The notes beneath the pieces were generated by a model. It did not search any database. It was given only the letters and a program-made list of their open reading frames with translations, and had not been told where the DNA came from. Made by a program: the position numbers and the translations under genes. A DNA stretch of 33,397 nucleotides. Source: an uncultured Bacilli bacterium. Its GTDB lineage: Bacteria > Bacillota_I > Bacilli_A > ML615J-28 > CAG-313. The stretch spans positions 1-33,397 of the forward strand of contig CANQWZ010000003.1 in the NCBI GenBank assembly GCA_947627685.1, given 5' to 3'. Positions 18,266-25,820 of the stretch are shown here, one piece after another (positions within the stretch are counted from its first letter, which is position 1; each line of letters begins with the position of its first letter).

Positions 18266-18532
18266 CTAAAAAAAGTCCCTAGGCTTTTTGCCTAAGGACG
18301 AATAAACCGCGGTACCACCTTAGTTCAAAGATTATCAAAATCAAATCTTTGCTCTTTTTTGCTTTTTGTCGTAAAAGCCAACGAGTAGTTCTACTAAAAT
18401 AAAAGTATTCTTTCTTCTACTTGCTAAGAAGTGTTCTTTCAAAAGTGCCTTTTCCTATCTTTTCACTATCAATAGGTCACTTATCTAAAAAGCAAGCTTT
18501 TTACTTTTCTTCCTCAAAACGCATTATTATGA
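18266..18532 (-). promoter_or_regulatory. T-box riboswitch leader of asnS (Asn specifier AAC)
   Basis: In transcript order: a stem I region with specifier codon AAC (complement of 18433-18435, in context AGAACAC); the conserved T-box GGTGGTACCGCGG (about 18308-18320); then terminator stem 18290-18299 with 18275-18284, 5-base loop, U run at 18268-18274. The T-box bases can form the competing antiterminator with the UGGN bulge that pairs with the uncharged tRNA acceptor end. Low charging of tRNA-Asn should therefore turn asnS on. Confidence 0.93.
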
Positions 18533-18536
18533 AAAT

Positions 18537-18565
18537 ATTATATTATATTTTTTATCTTTTGTCAA
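18537..18565 (-). promoter_or_regulatory. Consensus promoter of asnS T-box transcript
   Basis: Minus strand TTGACA (18560-18565), 17 bases, TATAAT (18537-18542). The -35 is 10 bases after the mnmE stop, and no separate mnmE terminator is visible, so mnmE transcripts may also run into the T-box. Confidence 0.85.
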
Positions 18566-18575
18566 AATACATACG

Positions 18576-19937
18576 TTATTTGCCAAGGCAAAATTTTGAA
18601 AACAACTCATCTAAGAGGCTATCAGTTGAAGTTTCACCTATTATTTCACCTAAATAAAGCCAAGCTTTTCTAATATATATATCTACCATATCGATTTGAT
18701 AGCCATCATTTATGGTTTTTTTAGCCTCAATTAAAGCATCGTAAGCTTTTTTTAGTTTTTCGATTTGTCTTGCGTTACTAATATATGTAATATCTTTATT
18801 TTGAATGTTATTTATTTTTAGTTTTTCTAAAATAGCATCTTCTAAAACCATTAGGCTTTTTTCATCTTTAGTACTAATACTAATATAATCTATTTTAGGC
18901 ATATTGATTTGTTTTTTTAAATCAGCTTTATTGACGATTACTAAATGTTTTTTGTTTTTTATTAATTCATATATTTGTTGATCAGCTTCTTCAAATTTGC
19001 TGCTTCCATCTAAAACAAACAAAATAATATCTGCTTTTTTGGTTATTTCTTTAGCCCTTCTTACTCCTATTTGTTCAACTTCATCATAAGTATTTCTAAT
19101 ACCTGCTGTATCGATTAAGTTTAAAGTTACATGTTTTAAATTAACGCTTGCTTCGATAATATCTCTAGTTGTACCAGGTATATTAGTAACAATAGCCTTA
19201 TTTTCTTTTACTAATGCATTTAAAAGGCTACTTTTGCCAACATTAGGTTTGCCAACAATGGCACAGTTTATACCGTTTTTTAAAAGTTTGGCACTAAGTG
19301 AGTCTTCAATTGTTTTATGAATAAGTTTCATGCATTCATTTAAACTAGGAAGAATTTTTTCATTTGTTAATTCAACTACATCGTCGTATTCAGGATAATC
19401 GATATTAACCGATATCGTCGCAATAATATCTAGTAGTTTTTCTCTAAGTGATACAACATATGAGTTAATATTACCATTTAATGCGCTGGTTGCGATTTTT
19501 AGGGCTTCTTTATTTTGGGCATCTATTACATCCATTACTGCCTCTGCCTTAGTTAAATCGATTCTTCCGGCTAAGAATGCTCTTTTGGTAAATTCACCAG
19601 CTGTAGCAGGTCTTGCCCCTTGTAAAACGAGCAATTCATATATTTGATTTGTAACAAACAAGCCACCATGACAATTAACTTCTACGACATCTTCGGTTGT
19701 ATATGATTTAGGACTTTTAAAAATAGAAACTAAAACTTCATCGACTATTTGTAGATTAACAGGATCTATTATATGTCCATACGTAATGGTATGCGTTTTA
19801 ACTTTTGTTAAATCTTTGCCTTTAAAGACTTTATTTACTATTTCTATGCTTTTATCGCCACTTAGTCTAATAATCGCAATAGCACCTTCGCTTTGCGAGG
19901 TCGCAATTCCAATTATGGTATCATCAAAATATTTCAT
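18576..19937 (-). CDS. mnmE: tRNA modification GTPase MnmE
   Basis: 453 residues, normal length. The N-terminal folate-binding domain starts DTIIGIATSQSEGAIAIIRLSG and contains AGEFTKRAFLAGRIDLTKAEA. The G domain has G1 GKPNVGKS (229-236), G3 DTAG and G4 NKAD. The C-terminus is the family CLGK with Cys450. With MnmG it installs the 5-carboxymethylaminomethyl group on wobble uridine of tRNAs. The start has AAAGGTG upstream. It is the expected neighbour of jag-yidC-rnpA-rpmH, but a structured spacer separates it from jag. Confidence 0.97.
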   Translation of the reverse strand: MKYFDDTIIGIATSQSEGAIAIIRLSGDKSIEIVNKVFKGKDLTKVKTHTITYGHIIDPVNLQIVDEVLVSIFKSPKSYTTEDVVEVNCHGGLFVTNQIYELLVLQGARPATAGEFTKRAFLAGRIDLTKAEAVMDVIDAQNKEALKIATSALNGNINSYVVSLREKLLDIIATISVNIDYPEYDDVVELTNEKILPSLNECMKLIHKTIEDSLSAKLLKNGINCAIVGKPNVGKSSLLNALVKENKAIVTNIPGTTRDIIEASVNLKHVTLNLIDTAGIRNTYDEVEQIGVRRAKEITKKADIILFVLDGSSKFEEADQQIYELIKNKKHLVIVNKADLKKQINMPKIDYISISTKDEKSLMVLEDAILEKLKINNIQNKDITYISNARQIEKLKKAYDALIEAKKTINDGYQIDMVDIYIRKAWLYLGEIIGETSTDSLLDELFSKFCLGK

Positions 19938-19974
19938 TATTACACCTTTTTTACTAACTTTTTTTCTTTATAAA

Positions 19975-19983
19975 ATTATATCA
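19975..19983 (-). promoter_or_regulatory. Extended -10 promoter of mnmE
   Basis: TGATATAAT on the minus strand (TATAAT at 19975-19980), about 38 bases before the mnmE ATG. No good -35 is seen at the right distance, but the TGN element can substitute. Confidence 0.5.
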
Positions 19984-20073
19984 CAATTAATTATATTCTT
20001 AGTTTTTTTAACTTTAAAATGTTTTCAATATTAAAAATAATAGTTTCTAAAAAAGTGTAAACATTTTCAAAAG

Positions 20074-20175
20074 CAAAAAGAGCATTATTTTATCTTTAAA
20101 ATAATATAATAAAGGTGCTCTTTGTGATATTCCTACCATAATTACAAAGAGAATCCTTAATTTTTATTCAATTCT
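20074..20175. other. Structured spacer between mnmE and jag; possible small RNA or leader
   Basis: No gene fits 19938-20234. Several inverted repeats compete: 20077-20084 with 20116-20123 (AAAGAGCA/TGCTCTTT) with an inner AT-rich stem; 20118-20125 with 20144-20151 (CTCTTTGT/ACAAAGAG); and GAGAAT near 20149 with ATTCTC near 20170. The arms overlap, so they are mutually exclusive. A TATAAT at 20105-20110 on the plus strand could start a short plus-strand RNA ending at the 18-bp hairpin; no clear -35 was found. Function unknown. Confidence 0.35.
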
Positions 20176-20186
20176 CGTTTCTTTTT

Positions 20187-20230
20187 AAAAGAAAATACTT
20201 ACCATTAATCCGTGGTAAGTATTTTCTTTT
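20187..20230. terminator. Long hairpin terminator after jag
   Basis: Perfect 18-bp stem (20187-20204 with 20213-20230) with an 8-base loop, 4 bases after the jag stop codon. The stem ends are A/U-rich, so a U-rich tail exists on the minus strand within the arm and on the plus strand after it; it can work for jag and possibly in the other direction. Confidence 0.75.
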
Positions 20231-20234
20231 TTAT

Positions 20235-20873
20235 TTATTCTTTAGTCTCACTTTGGGCATTTTTTGGTTCAATAACTAAATATCTTCTAGGTTCTACACC
20301 TTCAGAATGAGTAGTAACATCTTTCCAATTGGCAAGTTTAGTGTGAATAACTTTTCTTTCGTAAGCATTCATATATCTTAAATTAGCTGGTATTTTAGTT
20401 TTTGCAACTTCTCTTGCAATTCTAACTGCCATTTTTTCTAATTTTTCGTCTCTATTTTTACGATAGTCACCAATATCAACTTTAACAATTAAGCCACTTT
20501 CTTTTTCGTGATCAAAATATTGATTAACAATTACTGAGGTAATTTGTTGTAGTGCTGCAAGAGTTTGCGAATTGTGACCAATTAAAACGCCATTAGCATC
20601 AGCTGTTGTTATTGAATATTCAACAACATTATCACGCATTTTTCTTTCAACAAAACCATCAATTTGGGCTTCCTTTAAAAATGTTTCTAGGAAGTCCTTG
20701 CCTTTTTTTACGGGATTAGCATCAACAATTACTTGAACTTGAATTTCTTCTCTTGCTTCAACGTTATCACTTATTACATCAAAATACATATCATCTTTTG
20801 CAACACCAAGTTCTTTTACTGCTAAAGCTTCTACTTCTTGTAAATTTTTACCTATATACATTTTTTCTTTCAT
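20235..20873 (-). CDS. jag: Jag/KhpB-type RNA-binding protein (Jag_N, KH, R3H)
   Basis: 212 residues. Jag N-terminal domain at about 1-50 (KNLQEVEALAVKELGV), a linker, a KH domain at about 75-150 and an R3H domain at about 150-205 with the RxxxH motif in MNAYERKVIHTKLANW and SEGVEPRRYLVIEPK. The KH GXXG loop reads GHNS (in GVLIGHNSQTLAALQ), so its final Gly is replaced by Ser. In Firmicutes this RNA-binding protein is encoded after yidC and works with KhpA in cell-envelope control. Distance to yidC is 19 bases. Confidence 0.95.
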   Translation of the reverse strand: MKEKMYIGKNLQEVEALAVKELGVAKDDMYFDVISDNVEAREEIQVQVIVDANPVKKGKDFLETFLKEAQIDGFVERKMRDNVVEYSITTADANGVLIGHNSQTLAALQQITSVIVNQYFDHEKESGLIVKVDIGDYRKNRDEKLEKMAVRIAREVAKTKIPANLRYMNAYERKVIHTKLANWKDVTTHSEGVEPRRYLVIEPKNAQSETKE

Positions 20874-20892
20874 ATTAAACGCTTCCTTTTAT

Positions 20893-22290
20893 TTAAATCT
20901 TTTTCTTTAATTTTTCTAATCTTTTAGCACTTGTTTTACTATTTATATACATTTGTGCCATTGAATAAAGGTTACCTATACACCAATAAACACCAAGACC
21001 TGCTTTACTTGTAAAAACAAATAAGCCCATCATTAACATCATCACATACATCATTATCTTCATAGAAGATTGTGAACTATTCTTTTCTTGATTGTATGCT
21101 TGTCTACGGTATAGAGGAATATCATCTTGAGCTTGTTGTTGCGACTTCTTTTGGCGTCTTTGTGCAAGCCACTGACTTAAAAATTGTGTACCAACTACGA
21201 TAATCATCAAAACAATAATACCAATTAATTGTCCCGTTCCGCCTTCACGGTCTAAAAATAAGTTTATACCTAAAAAGCGTGGATTAAGAATATTGGCCCA
21301 GTCGTTTTTAAAAATAGTATTAGCATATGCTTTAGTATATGGTATTCTAGAAACAGCTTGATAAACAGCCATAAAGATTGGGAATTGTAATAAAGGCATC
21401 AAACATCCACTAAGACCTATTTTATATTTTTTATAAAGCTGTGCCATTTCCATTTGTTGCATTTGTTTAGATCTTTCATCTTGACGATTGCCATATTTTT
21501 CTTGTATCTTTGTAAGTTCTGGTTGCATTAGTTGCATTTTAAGAGACATGTCGTTAGTTTTTGCATATATTGGCCAAGCAATTGTACGAACAAGAATGGT
21601 TGTTATAAACAAACCAATAATATAAAAGCCACCTAAAAAATGTGAAAGTTGGAAAATAATCCATGCAATAGGAAAAACCAACAAGTTGTTAAATAAATGG
21701 CTCCAAAATTCTTTACCTGTATAAAAGTGAATTGGTTCTGGACTAGTATAAATTTCATCTGTTTTTAAAACAAAAGCACATACTACATCATTTAAATTAA
21801 GATTTTGTTTATCTTCATAACTTTGATCAATTTGATTTATTACTTCACTTGCTTCTTTGTTAGATGCGGTAGTACAATTTTGGACATAGCTTGCGGCCTT
21901 AACCCATTTGCTATCATCTGATGTATCGGTATCTTTTGCTTCATTTACCAGACTACTATTAATAATATCGGTATAATGTGCAATCTCACTATTTGCAATG
22001 ATGTCATAGCGATATTGATACTTCTTTTTGCCATTTGTAATACCATCTTCAAGAGCATAACTTTTTATTAAATTTATTGCGTCATCTTTTTTCTGCTGTA
22101 AGGTTCTAGTTTCATCGGCACTGTTTAACTTTTTATTTACCCATTCTATTACGTTTTTAATGCCATCTTTATTTTCATCTTCTTGATACAAATTACGATT
22201 TCTAACTTTTCCACAAGAACATGATGTAATAAGAAGCATTAAAAACATAGCTACAGCTAGAAAAATTATTCTATAATTTTTGTTTTTCAT
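20893..22290 (-). CDS. yidC: Membrane protein insertase YidC, lipoprotein form with long extracellular N-terminus
   Basis: 465 residues, against about 260-330 for many Firmicute YidC1 proteins. Signal with lipobox ITSC (Cys at about 24, followed by SC). Then about 160 residues of charged extracytoplasmic sequence before the first core transmembrane segment. The insertase core has the groove Arg in TTILVRTIAWPIYAK, the cytoplasmic hairpin (QPELTKIQEKYGNRQDERSKQMQQMEMAQLYKKYK), CLMPLLQFPIFMAVYQ, and further helices to the C-terminus. It inserts membrane proteins with or without Sec. The gene overlaps rnpA by 20 bases; ACCTCC at 22294-22300 gives its site. Confidence 0.95.
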   Translation of the reverse strand: MKNKNYRIIFLAVAMFLMLLITSCSCGKVRNRNLYQEDENKDGIKNVIEWVNKKLNSADETRTLQQKKDDAINLIKSYALEDGITNGKKKYQYRYDIIANSEIAHYTDIINSSLVNEAKDTDTSDDSKWVKAASYVQNCTTASNKEASEVINQIDQSYEDKQNLNLNDVVCAFVLKTDEIYTSPEPIHFYTGKEFWSHLFNNLLVFPIAWIIFQLSHFLGGFYIIGLFITTILVRTIAWPIYAKTNDMSLKMQLMQPELTKIQEKYGNRQDERSKQMQQMEMAQLYKKYKIGLSGCLMPLLQFPIFMAVYQAVSRIPYTKAYANTIFKNDWANILNPRFLGINLFLDREGGTGQLIGIIVLMIIVVGTQFLSQWLAQRRQKKSQQQAQDDIPLYRRQAYNQEKNSSQSSMKIMMYVMMLMMGLFVFTSKAGLGVYWCIGNLYSMAQMYINSKTSAKRLEKLKKKI

Positions 22291-22633
22291 TTATACCTCC
22301 GTTATTTTTTTTGCCAATTAATTTCATTAGAAACTCTGCTTCAGATTGTAACTCTAAATATTTTGCTTGTTTAGAAATTGGTTTAATTACCACAACTAAA
22401 TTATAACCTGGCTTTTCTTTAACATATTTTCTAAAAATATTTCTTGCAATTCTTTTAGCTTTATTTCTTTCAAAAGCTTTTCCGTATTTTTTAGACACTG
22501 AAAAAGCTATACGCATTTGGTTTTGATCACTCTTTTGATAATATATCAAAAAGTTTTTATTAGCAACTTTGTTTTTATTACTAACAATCGAGGCTATTTC
22601 TTGATTTTTCTTTATTCTATATTCTTTTTTCAT
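22271..22633 (-). CDS. rnpA: Ribonuclease P protein component
   Basis: 120 residues. Family layout: N-terminal YRIKKNQEIASIV, beta strand RIAFSVSKKYGKA, and the RNR-like helix ERNKAKRIARNIFRKYV. It binds RNase P RNA for tRNA 5' maturation. Between rpmH and yidC as expected. Site GAGGT before the ATG; ends in TAG inside the yidC start region. Confidence 0.95.
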   Translation of the reverse strand: MKKEYRIKKNQEIASIVSNKNKVANKNFLIYYQKSDQNQMRIAFSVSKKYGKAFERNKAKRIARNIFRKYVKEKPGYNLVVVIKPISKQAKYLELQSEAEFLMKLIGKKNNGGINEKQKL

Positions 22634-22646
22634 ATTTTACCTCAAT

Positions 22647-22688
22647 TAAAAAATAAATGACCACTTAAGTTGTTTGACTGAAGTGGTC
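22647..22688 (-). terminator. Attenuator/terminator between rpmH and rnpA
   Basis: Stem GACCACTT/AAGTGGTC (22681-22688 with 22659-22666), 14-base loop, extendable by flanking AT pairs, then a U-rich tract (complement of 22647-22657) and only about 14 bases to the rnpA start. It may cut rnpA-yidC expression below that of rpmH. Confidence 0.7.
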
Positions 22689-22710
22689 CAAGTAATTTAT
22701 TTTATTGTTA

Positions 22711-22845
22711 TTAAGCTGATAATACAACTCTACCTTTAGAACGTCTACGTGCTAATACCTTTCTTCCGCCTACAGTTGCCATACGAGCACGGAAACCATG
22801 TGTTTTACTATGTTTACGTTTGTTAGGTTGGTATGTTCTTTTCAT
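22711..22845 (-). CDS. rpmH: 50S ribosomal protein bL34
   Basis: 44 residues read directly from the minus strand: begins MKRTYQPNKRKHSKTHGFRA, continues RMATVGGRKVLARRRSKGR and ends VVLSA-TAA. This is a full-length, typical bL34. AGGAGGTG stands a few bases before the ATG. It is first in the rpmH-rnpA-yidC-jag operon. Confidence 0.98.
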   Translation of the reverse strand: MKRTYQPNKRKHSKTHGFRARMATVGGRKVLARRRSKGRVVLSA

Positions 22846-22877
22846 ATGAGCACCTCCTATTTAAACCATGCTTACTT

Positions 22878-22906
22878 ATTTTACTATAATTTTGCTATAT
22901 TGTCAA
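22878..22906 (-). promoter_or_regulatory. Promoter of rpmH
   Basis: Minus strand TTGACA (22901-22906), 17 bases, TAAAAT (22878-22883), about 33 bases before the rpmH start. Confidence 0.8.
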
Positions 22907-22927
22907 GTAATAATACTTTTTTAAATT

Positions 22928-24121
22928 TTATTTATCTGCAAGTTCATTAACATTTATATAATAGTTAGCACTAAAACCAGTTAATTTATTAGCTGTATTT
23001 TCATCAGATGTCTTATAATTTTTACCATTTATAATATCGCCATTCATTGAAACATAAAATCTTTCAATATTTAAACATTCATCTATTTTGTAACTAGTTA
23101 AAATAGAAAGTGTTCTTTGTTTTGAATAAAATCCATATAAAGAATATACTTTAACGTATTCTGAAAAATCGCTATCCTGTGGTGTTATTTTAGCATAAAC
23201 AACTAACTCAATACGTTTTATTTCAGGATAAATATCCCAATCTTCTTCTTTTGTTCTAGCTGCTTTTTCGATAATTGTTAGTAATCTTTGATTTTCTGGC
23301 TTAGCTAAATCTTCTTTTAAATAATCTTCACTATGTTTATATTTGTGTAAATTTTCTCTATTTATTGTACATTCAATTCTAAATTCATCTTCAAAAACTT
23401 CTTTTAGTGAAGTTACCTCAGTTGCTAAATTTTTAGTTATTTTTAAATTAACAGGATCTTCTTTAGGATCAATAAAATTATAAACAGCACTATTAGTTTC
23501 TTTTACTATTTCTCTTTTTTCAGCATTTTTAAATTTCTTAAAATCAAATTCATTAACTTTTACTGAATATTTTATTGAATAAACAGGCTTTTCACCTTTC
23601 TTTTGATAGGTAAGTTCTACATAAAGAATATCTGGTGTTTCATCAAATAAAATATGTTCTGTTTTTTCGTCTTCACTAAATTCTTTGTATTCTTTTGTGG
23701 CAAAAGGTGTACTACTAGTTGTTCCTGCAAATTGATTATAATCATAATCTGAAAAAGTTCTACTACTGTTTGCGGTATCATAATAGCGATAACTTTTTCT
23801 AACCGTTCTTGCTGCAATATAAACTTTAACATTTTCCATTGGTTGGGCTGTAACTAGTTTAACCATTTGAACTTGAATTTCAAATGTTGCTTTTTCATGT
23901 TCACCTATTTGTGTTGTTGTTCCTGTTTGATATTTCGAATCTCTTTCTTCTACTTCTCTTACTAAGACTGCGAAATTATCATCATATGGTAAGTCTTGAT
24001 AATTTTCAAAACGTTTATCGACATTTCTATTAAAAACTAACAATATTATGCCAAATAAAACTAAAGTAAAAACAACAATTATTATTATTTTTAGTTTGGT
24101 TGCTATTTTTTTAGTTTCCAT
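22928..24121 (-). CDS. Hypothetical membrane-anchored protein between rpmH and dnaA
   Basis: 397 residues from the ATG at 24121, chosen because GAGGTGG lies just before it; that site covers the other in-frame ATG at 24133. One N-terminal membrane helix (about 9-30), then an acidic, Tyr- and Lys-rich extracytoplasmic domain to the end. No lipobox and no family recognised. It has its own promoter and is divergent from dnaA. Many Firmicutes have nothing between rpmH and dnaA, so the position is unusual. Confidence 0.85.
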   Translation of the reverse strand: METKKIATKLKIIIIVVFTLVLFGIILLVFNRNVDKRFENYQDLPYDDNFAVLVREVEERDSKYQTGTTTQIGEHEKATFEIQVQMVKLVTAQPMENVKVYIAARTVRKSYRYYDTANSSRTFSDYDYNQFAGTTSSTPFATKEYKEFSEDEKTEHILFDETPDILYVELTYQKKGEKPVYSIKYSVKVNEFDFKKFKNAEKREIVKETNSAVYNFIDPKEDPVNLKITKNLATEVTSLKEVFEDEFRIECTINRENLHKYKHSEDYLKEDLAKPENQRLLTIIEKAARTKEEDWDIYPEIKRIELVVYAKITPQDSDFSEYVKVYSLYGFYSKQRTLSILTSYKIDECLNIERFYVSMNGDIINGKNYKTSDENTANKLTGFSANYYINVNELADK

Positions 24122-24141
24122 AATCCACCTCATTGTATTTT

Positions 24142-24170
24142 ATTTTATCATATTATTTGTTGTTTTGCAA
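24142..24170 (-). promoter_or_regulatory. Promoter of the 397-residue membrane protein
   Basis: Minus strand TTGCAA (24165-24170), 17 bases, TAAAAT (24142-24147) preceded by TGA (extended -10). It sits next to the DnaA-box cluster, so DnaA binding could affect it. Confidence 0.65.
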
Positions 24171-24203
24171 GTTAAATAACATTTTTATTATTTTTTTATC
24201 AAC

Positions 24204-24280
24204 TTATCCAAAATGTGGATAAAATGTTTATTTTTTATCTATTTTTATTGTGGAAAAAATGTGGATAACTATGTGGAAAA
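24204..24280. other. oriC, DnaA-box cluster upstream of dnaA
   Basis: Five 9-base DnaA boxes: TTATCCAAA 24204-24212; TGTGGATAA 24214-24222 (perfect, reverse); TGTGGAAAA 24249-24257; TGTGGATAA 24260-24268 (perfect, reverse); TGTGGAAAA 24272-24280. All but the first are in the same orientation. This is the upstream half of a bipartite origin and probably also autoregulates dnaA. Confidence 0.92.
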
Positions 24281-24343
24281 GAAAATATACTAACTGCTTT
24301 AATTTTTTCGTAAAATATGTTATCATATTTTGGAGGTGATTTT

Positions 24344-25720
24344 ATGGAACAAGCATATGAATTACTATCTAAAGTAAAAAACGAACTTAAAGAATGTTAC
24401 CCTCCAGCACAATATAGCACTACTTTTGATAATTTAAAAGAAATATATTGTGTTGATAACGGATCAATTTACTTAATTGTCGCAAACGCTTTTGATAAAT
24501 TTAGAATTGAACAACTATATTTAAACAAATTAAATACTATTTTGAATAAATATACTAAAGAAAATATGCAATTTAAATTCATTCTTCCTGATGAAATAGA
24601 AAAAAAAGAAGCTCAAAAGGCTGCTATTTCATATCAAGAAGTTGATTATTCTGAAAAAACAATCGGTCAAAGAATTTTAAGGCCTGAATATACTTTTAAT
24701 AATTTTGTTACCGGTGAAGCCAATAGAGAAGCTTTTACTTTTGCGGTACAAGTTGCGCAGAACCCTAACATTTACAATCCATTTTATATTTTTGGTGATG
24801 TTGGACTTGGTAAAACTCATTTAATGATGGCAATAGGCCATTATATTTTAGATAATAACTTAAAAACTAATGTTATTTATACTACAGCACAACAATTTGT
24901 TGAAGATTATTTTAAATCTAAGAACAAAAATCAAAAATCAACCGATGCTTCTTTAAAATTCGATCAATATTATCGAAGTGCTGATGTTTTATTAGTTGAC
25001 GATATTCAGTATTTGGCAGATAGACTTGGATCCCAAGATGAATTTTTCAAATTATTTGAATATCTTACCGAAAACAAAAAGCAAATTATTGTTACATCTG
25101 ATCGTAATGCAGCCAAATTAAATATTATGGATAGATTAAAATCACGTTTTACTTGGGGAATCCAAGTTGATGTTCGTAAGCCTAACCAAGATTTAAGAAA
25201 AGCTATTTTAAAAAAGAAGCTTGCAACACTAATCGAAAACCCTAACCTTGTTTCTGAAGATGCCCTTGATTTCATAGCAAGCAATTTTGAAGAAAACGTA
25301 CGTGAACTTGAAGGCGCTTTACGTAGATTTGTAAGTTATTGTGTTGCATTCAACTTCGATTATACCTTAGAAAATGCTCAAACATCCCTAGAATCAATCA
25401 TTTCGTCTGATAAGTCTTTATCTTCTGCAACTTCAAATAATGCTGATAAAGTAAAAAATTTAGTTTCTTCTTACTTTAATATTCCTGTTAAAGATTTAAT
25501 CGGAAGTTCTAGAAAGCAAGAAATTGTCTACGCAAGAAGCGTTGCTATTTATTTACTTAGAACTAAATATGATATCGGTCTTAAAAAAATAGGCGAATTT
25601 TTAGGCGATAGAGATCATGCTACAGTTGCTCATGCCATAGATAAAATTGCAGATGGCATGAAATACGACGATTTTGTCAAACAAGATGTTAATAATTTAC
25701 TAGTTAAATTAGAAAATTAA
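24344..25720 (+). CDS. dnaA: Chromosomal replication initiator DnaA
   Basis: 458 residues from ATG 24344, which has GGAGGTGAT just before it; an in-frame ATG at 24317 lacks a site. Domain I at about 1-85, a short linker, AAA+ domain III with Walker A GDVGLGKT (151-158) and Walker B VLLVDDIQYL, and domain IV with the DnaA-box-binding signature DRDHATVAHAIDKI at the C-terminus. It binds the boxes on both sides of its gene and opens the duplex. First gene on the rightward side. Confidence 0.98.
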   Translation: MEQAYELLSKVKNELKECYPPAQYSTTFDNLKEIYCVDNGSIYLIVANAFDKFRIEQLYLNKLNTILNKYTKENMQFKFILPDEIEKKEAQKAAISYQEVDYSEKTIGQRILRPEYTFNNFVTGEANREAFTFAVQVAQNPNIYNPFYIFGDVGLGKTHLMMAIGHYILDNNLKTNVIYTTAQQFVEDYFKSKNKNQKSTDASLKFDQYYRSADVLLVDDIQYLADRLGSQDEFFKLFEYLTENKKQIIVTSDRNAAKLNIMDRLKSRFTWGIQVDVRKPNQDLRKAILKKKLATLIENPNLVSEDALDFIASNFEENVRELEGALRRFVSYCVAFNFDYTLENAQTSLESIISSDKSLSSATSNNADKVKNLVSSYFNIPVKDLIGSSRKQEIVYARSVAIYLLRTKYDIGLKKIGEFLGDRDHATVAHAIDKIADGMKYDDFVKQDVNNLLVKLEN

Positions 25721-25754
25721 TTTTTTTCTATATAATAAGGACTATAACTAAAAG

Positions 25755-25786
25755 TTATCCACTTATCCACACTACTAATAATAAAT
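25755..25786. other. oriC, DnaA boxes and trio-like unwinding element downstream of dnaA
   Basis: Two boxes overlap by one base: TTATCCACT 25755-25763 and TTATCCACA 25763-25771 (perfect). Directly after comes CTACTAATAATAAAT (25772-25786), which on the other strand is a run of trinucleotides of the DnaA-trio type, then nearly pure A/T to the dnaN ribosome-binding site. This layout matches the unwinding side of a B. subtilis-type bipartite oriC. Confidence 0.85.
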
Positions 25787-25820
25787 AAAAAAATAAAAAA
25801 TTAATAATAAGAGGTGAATT

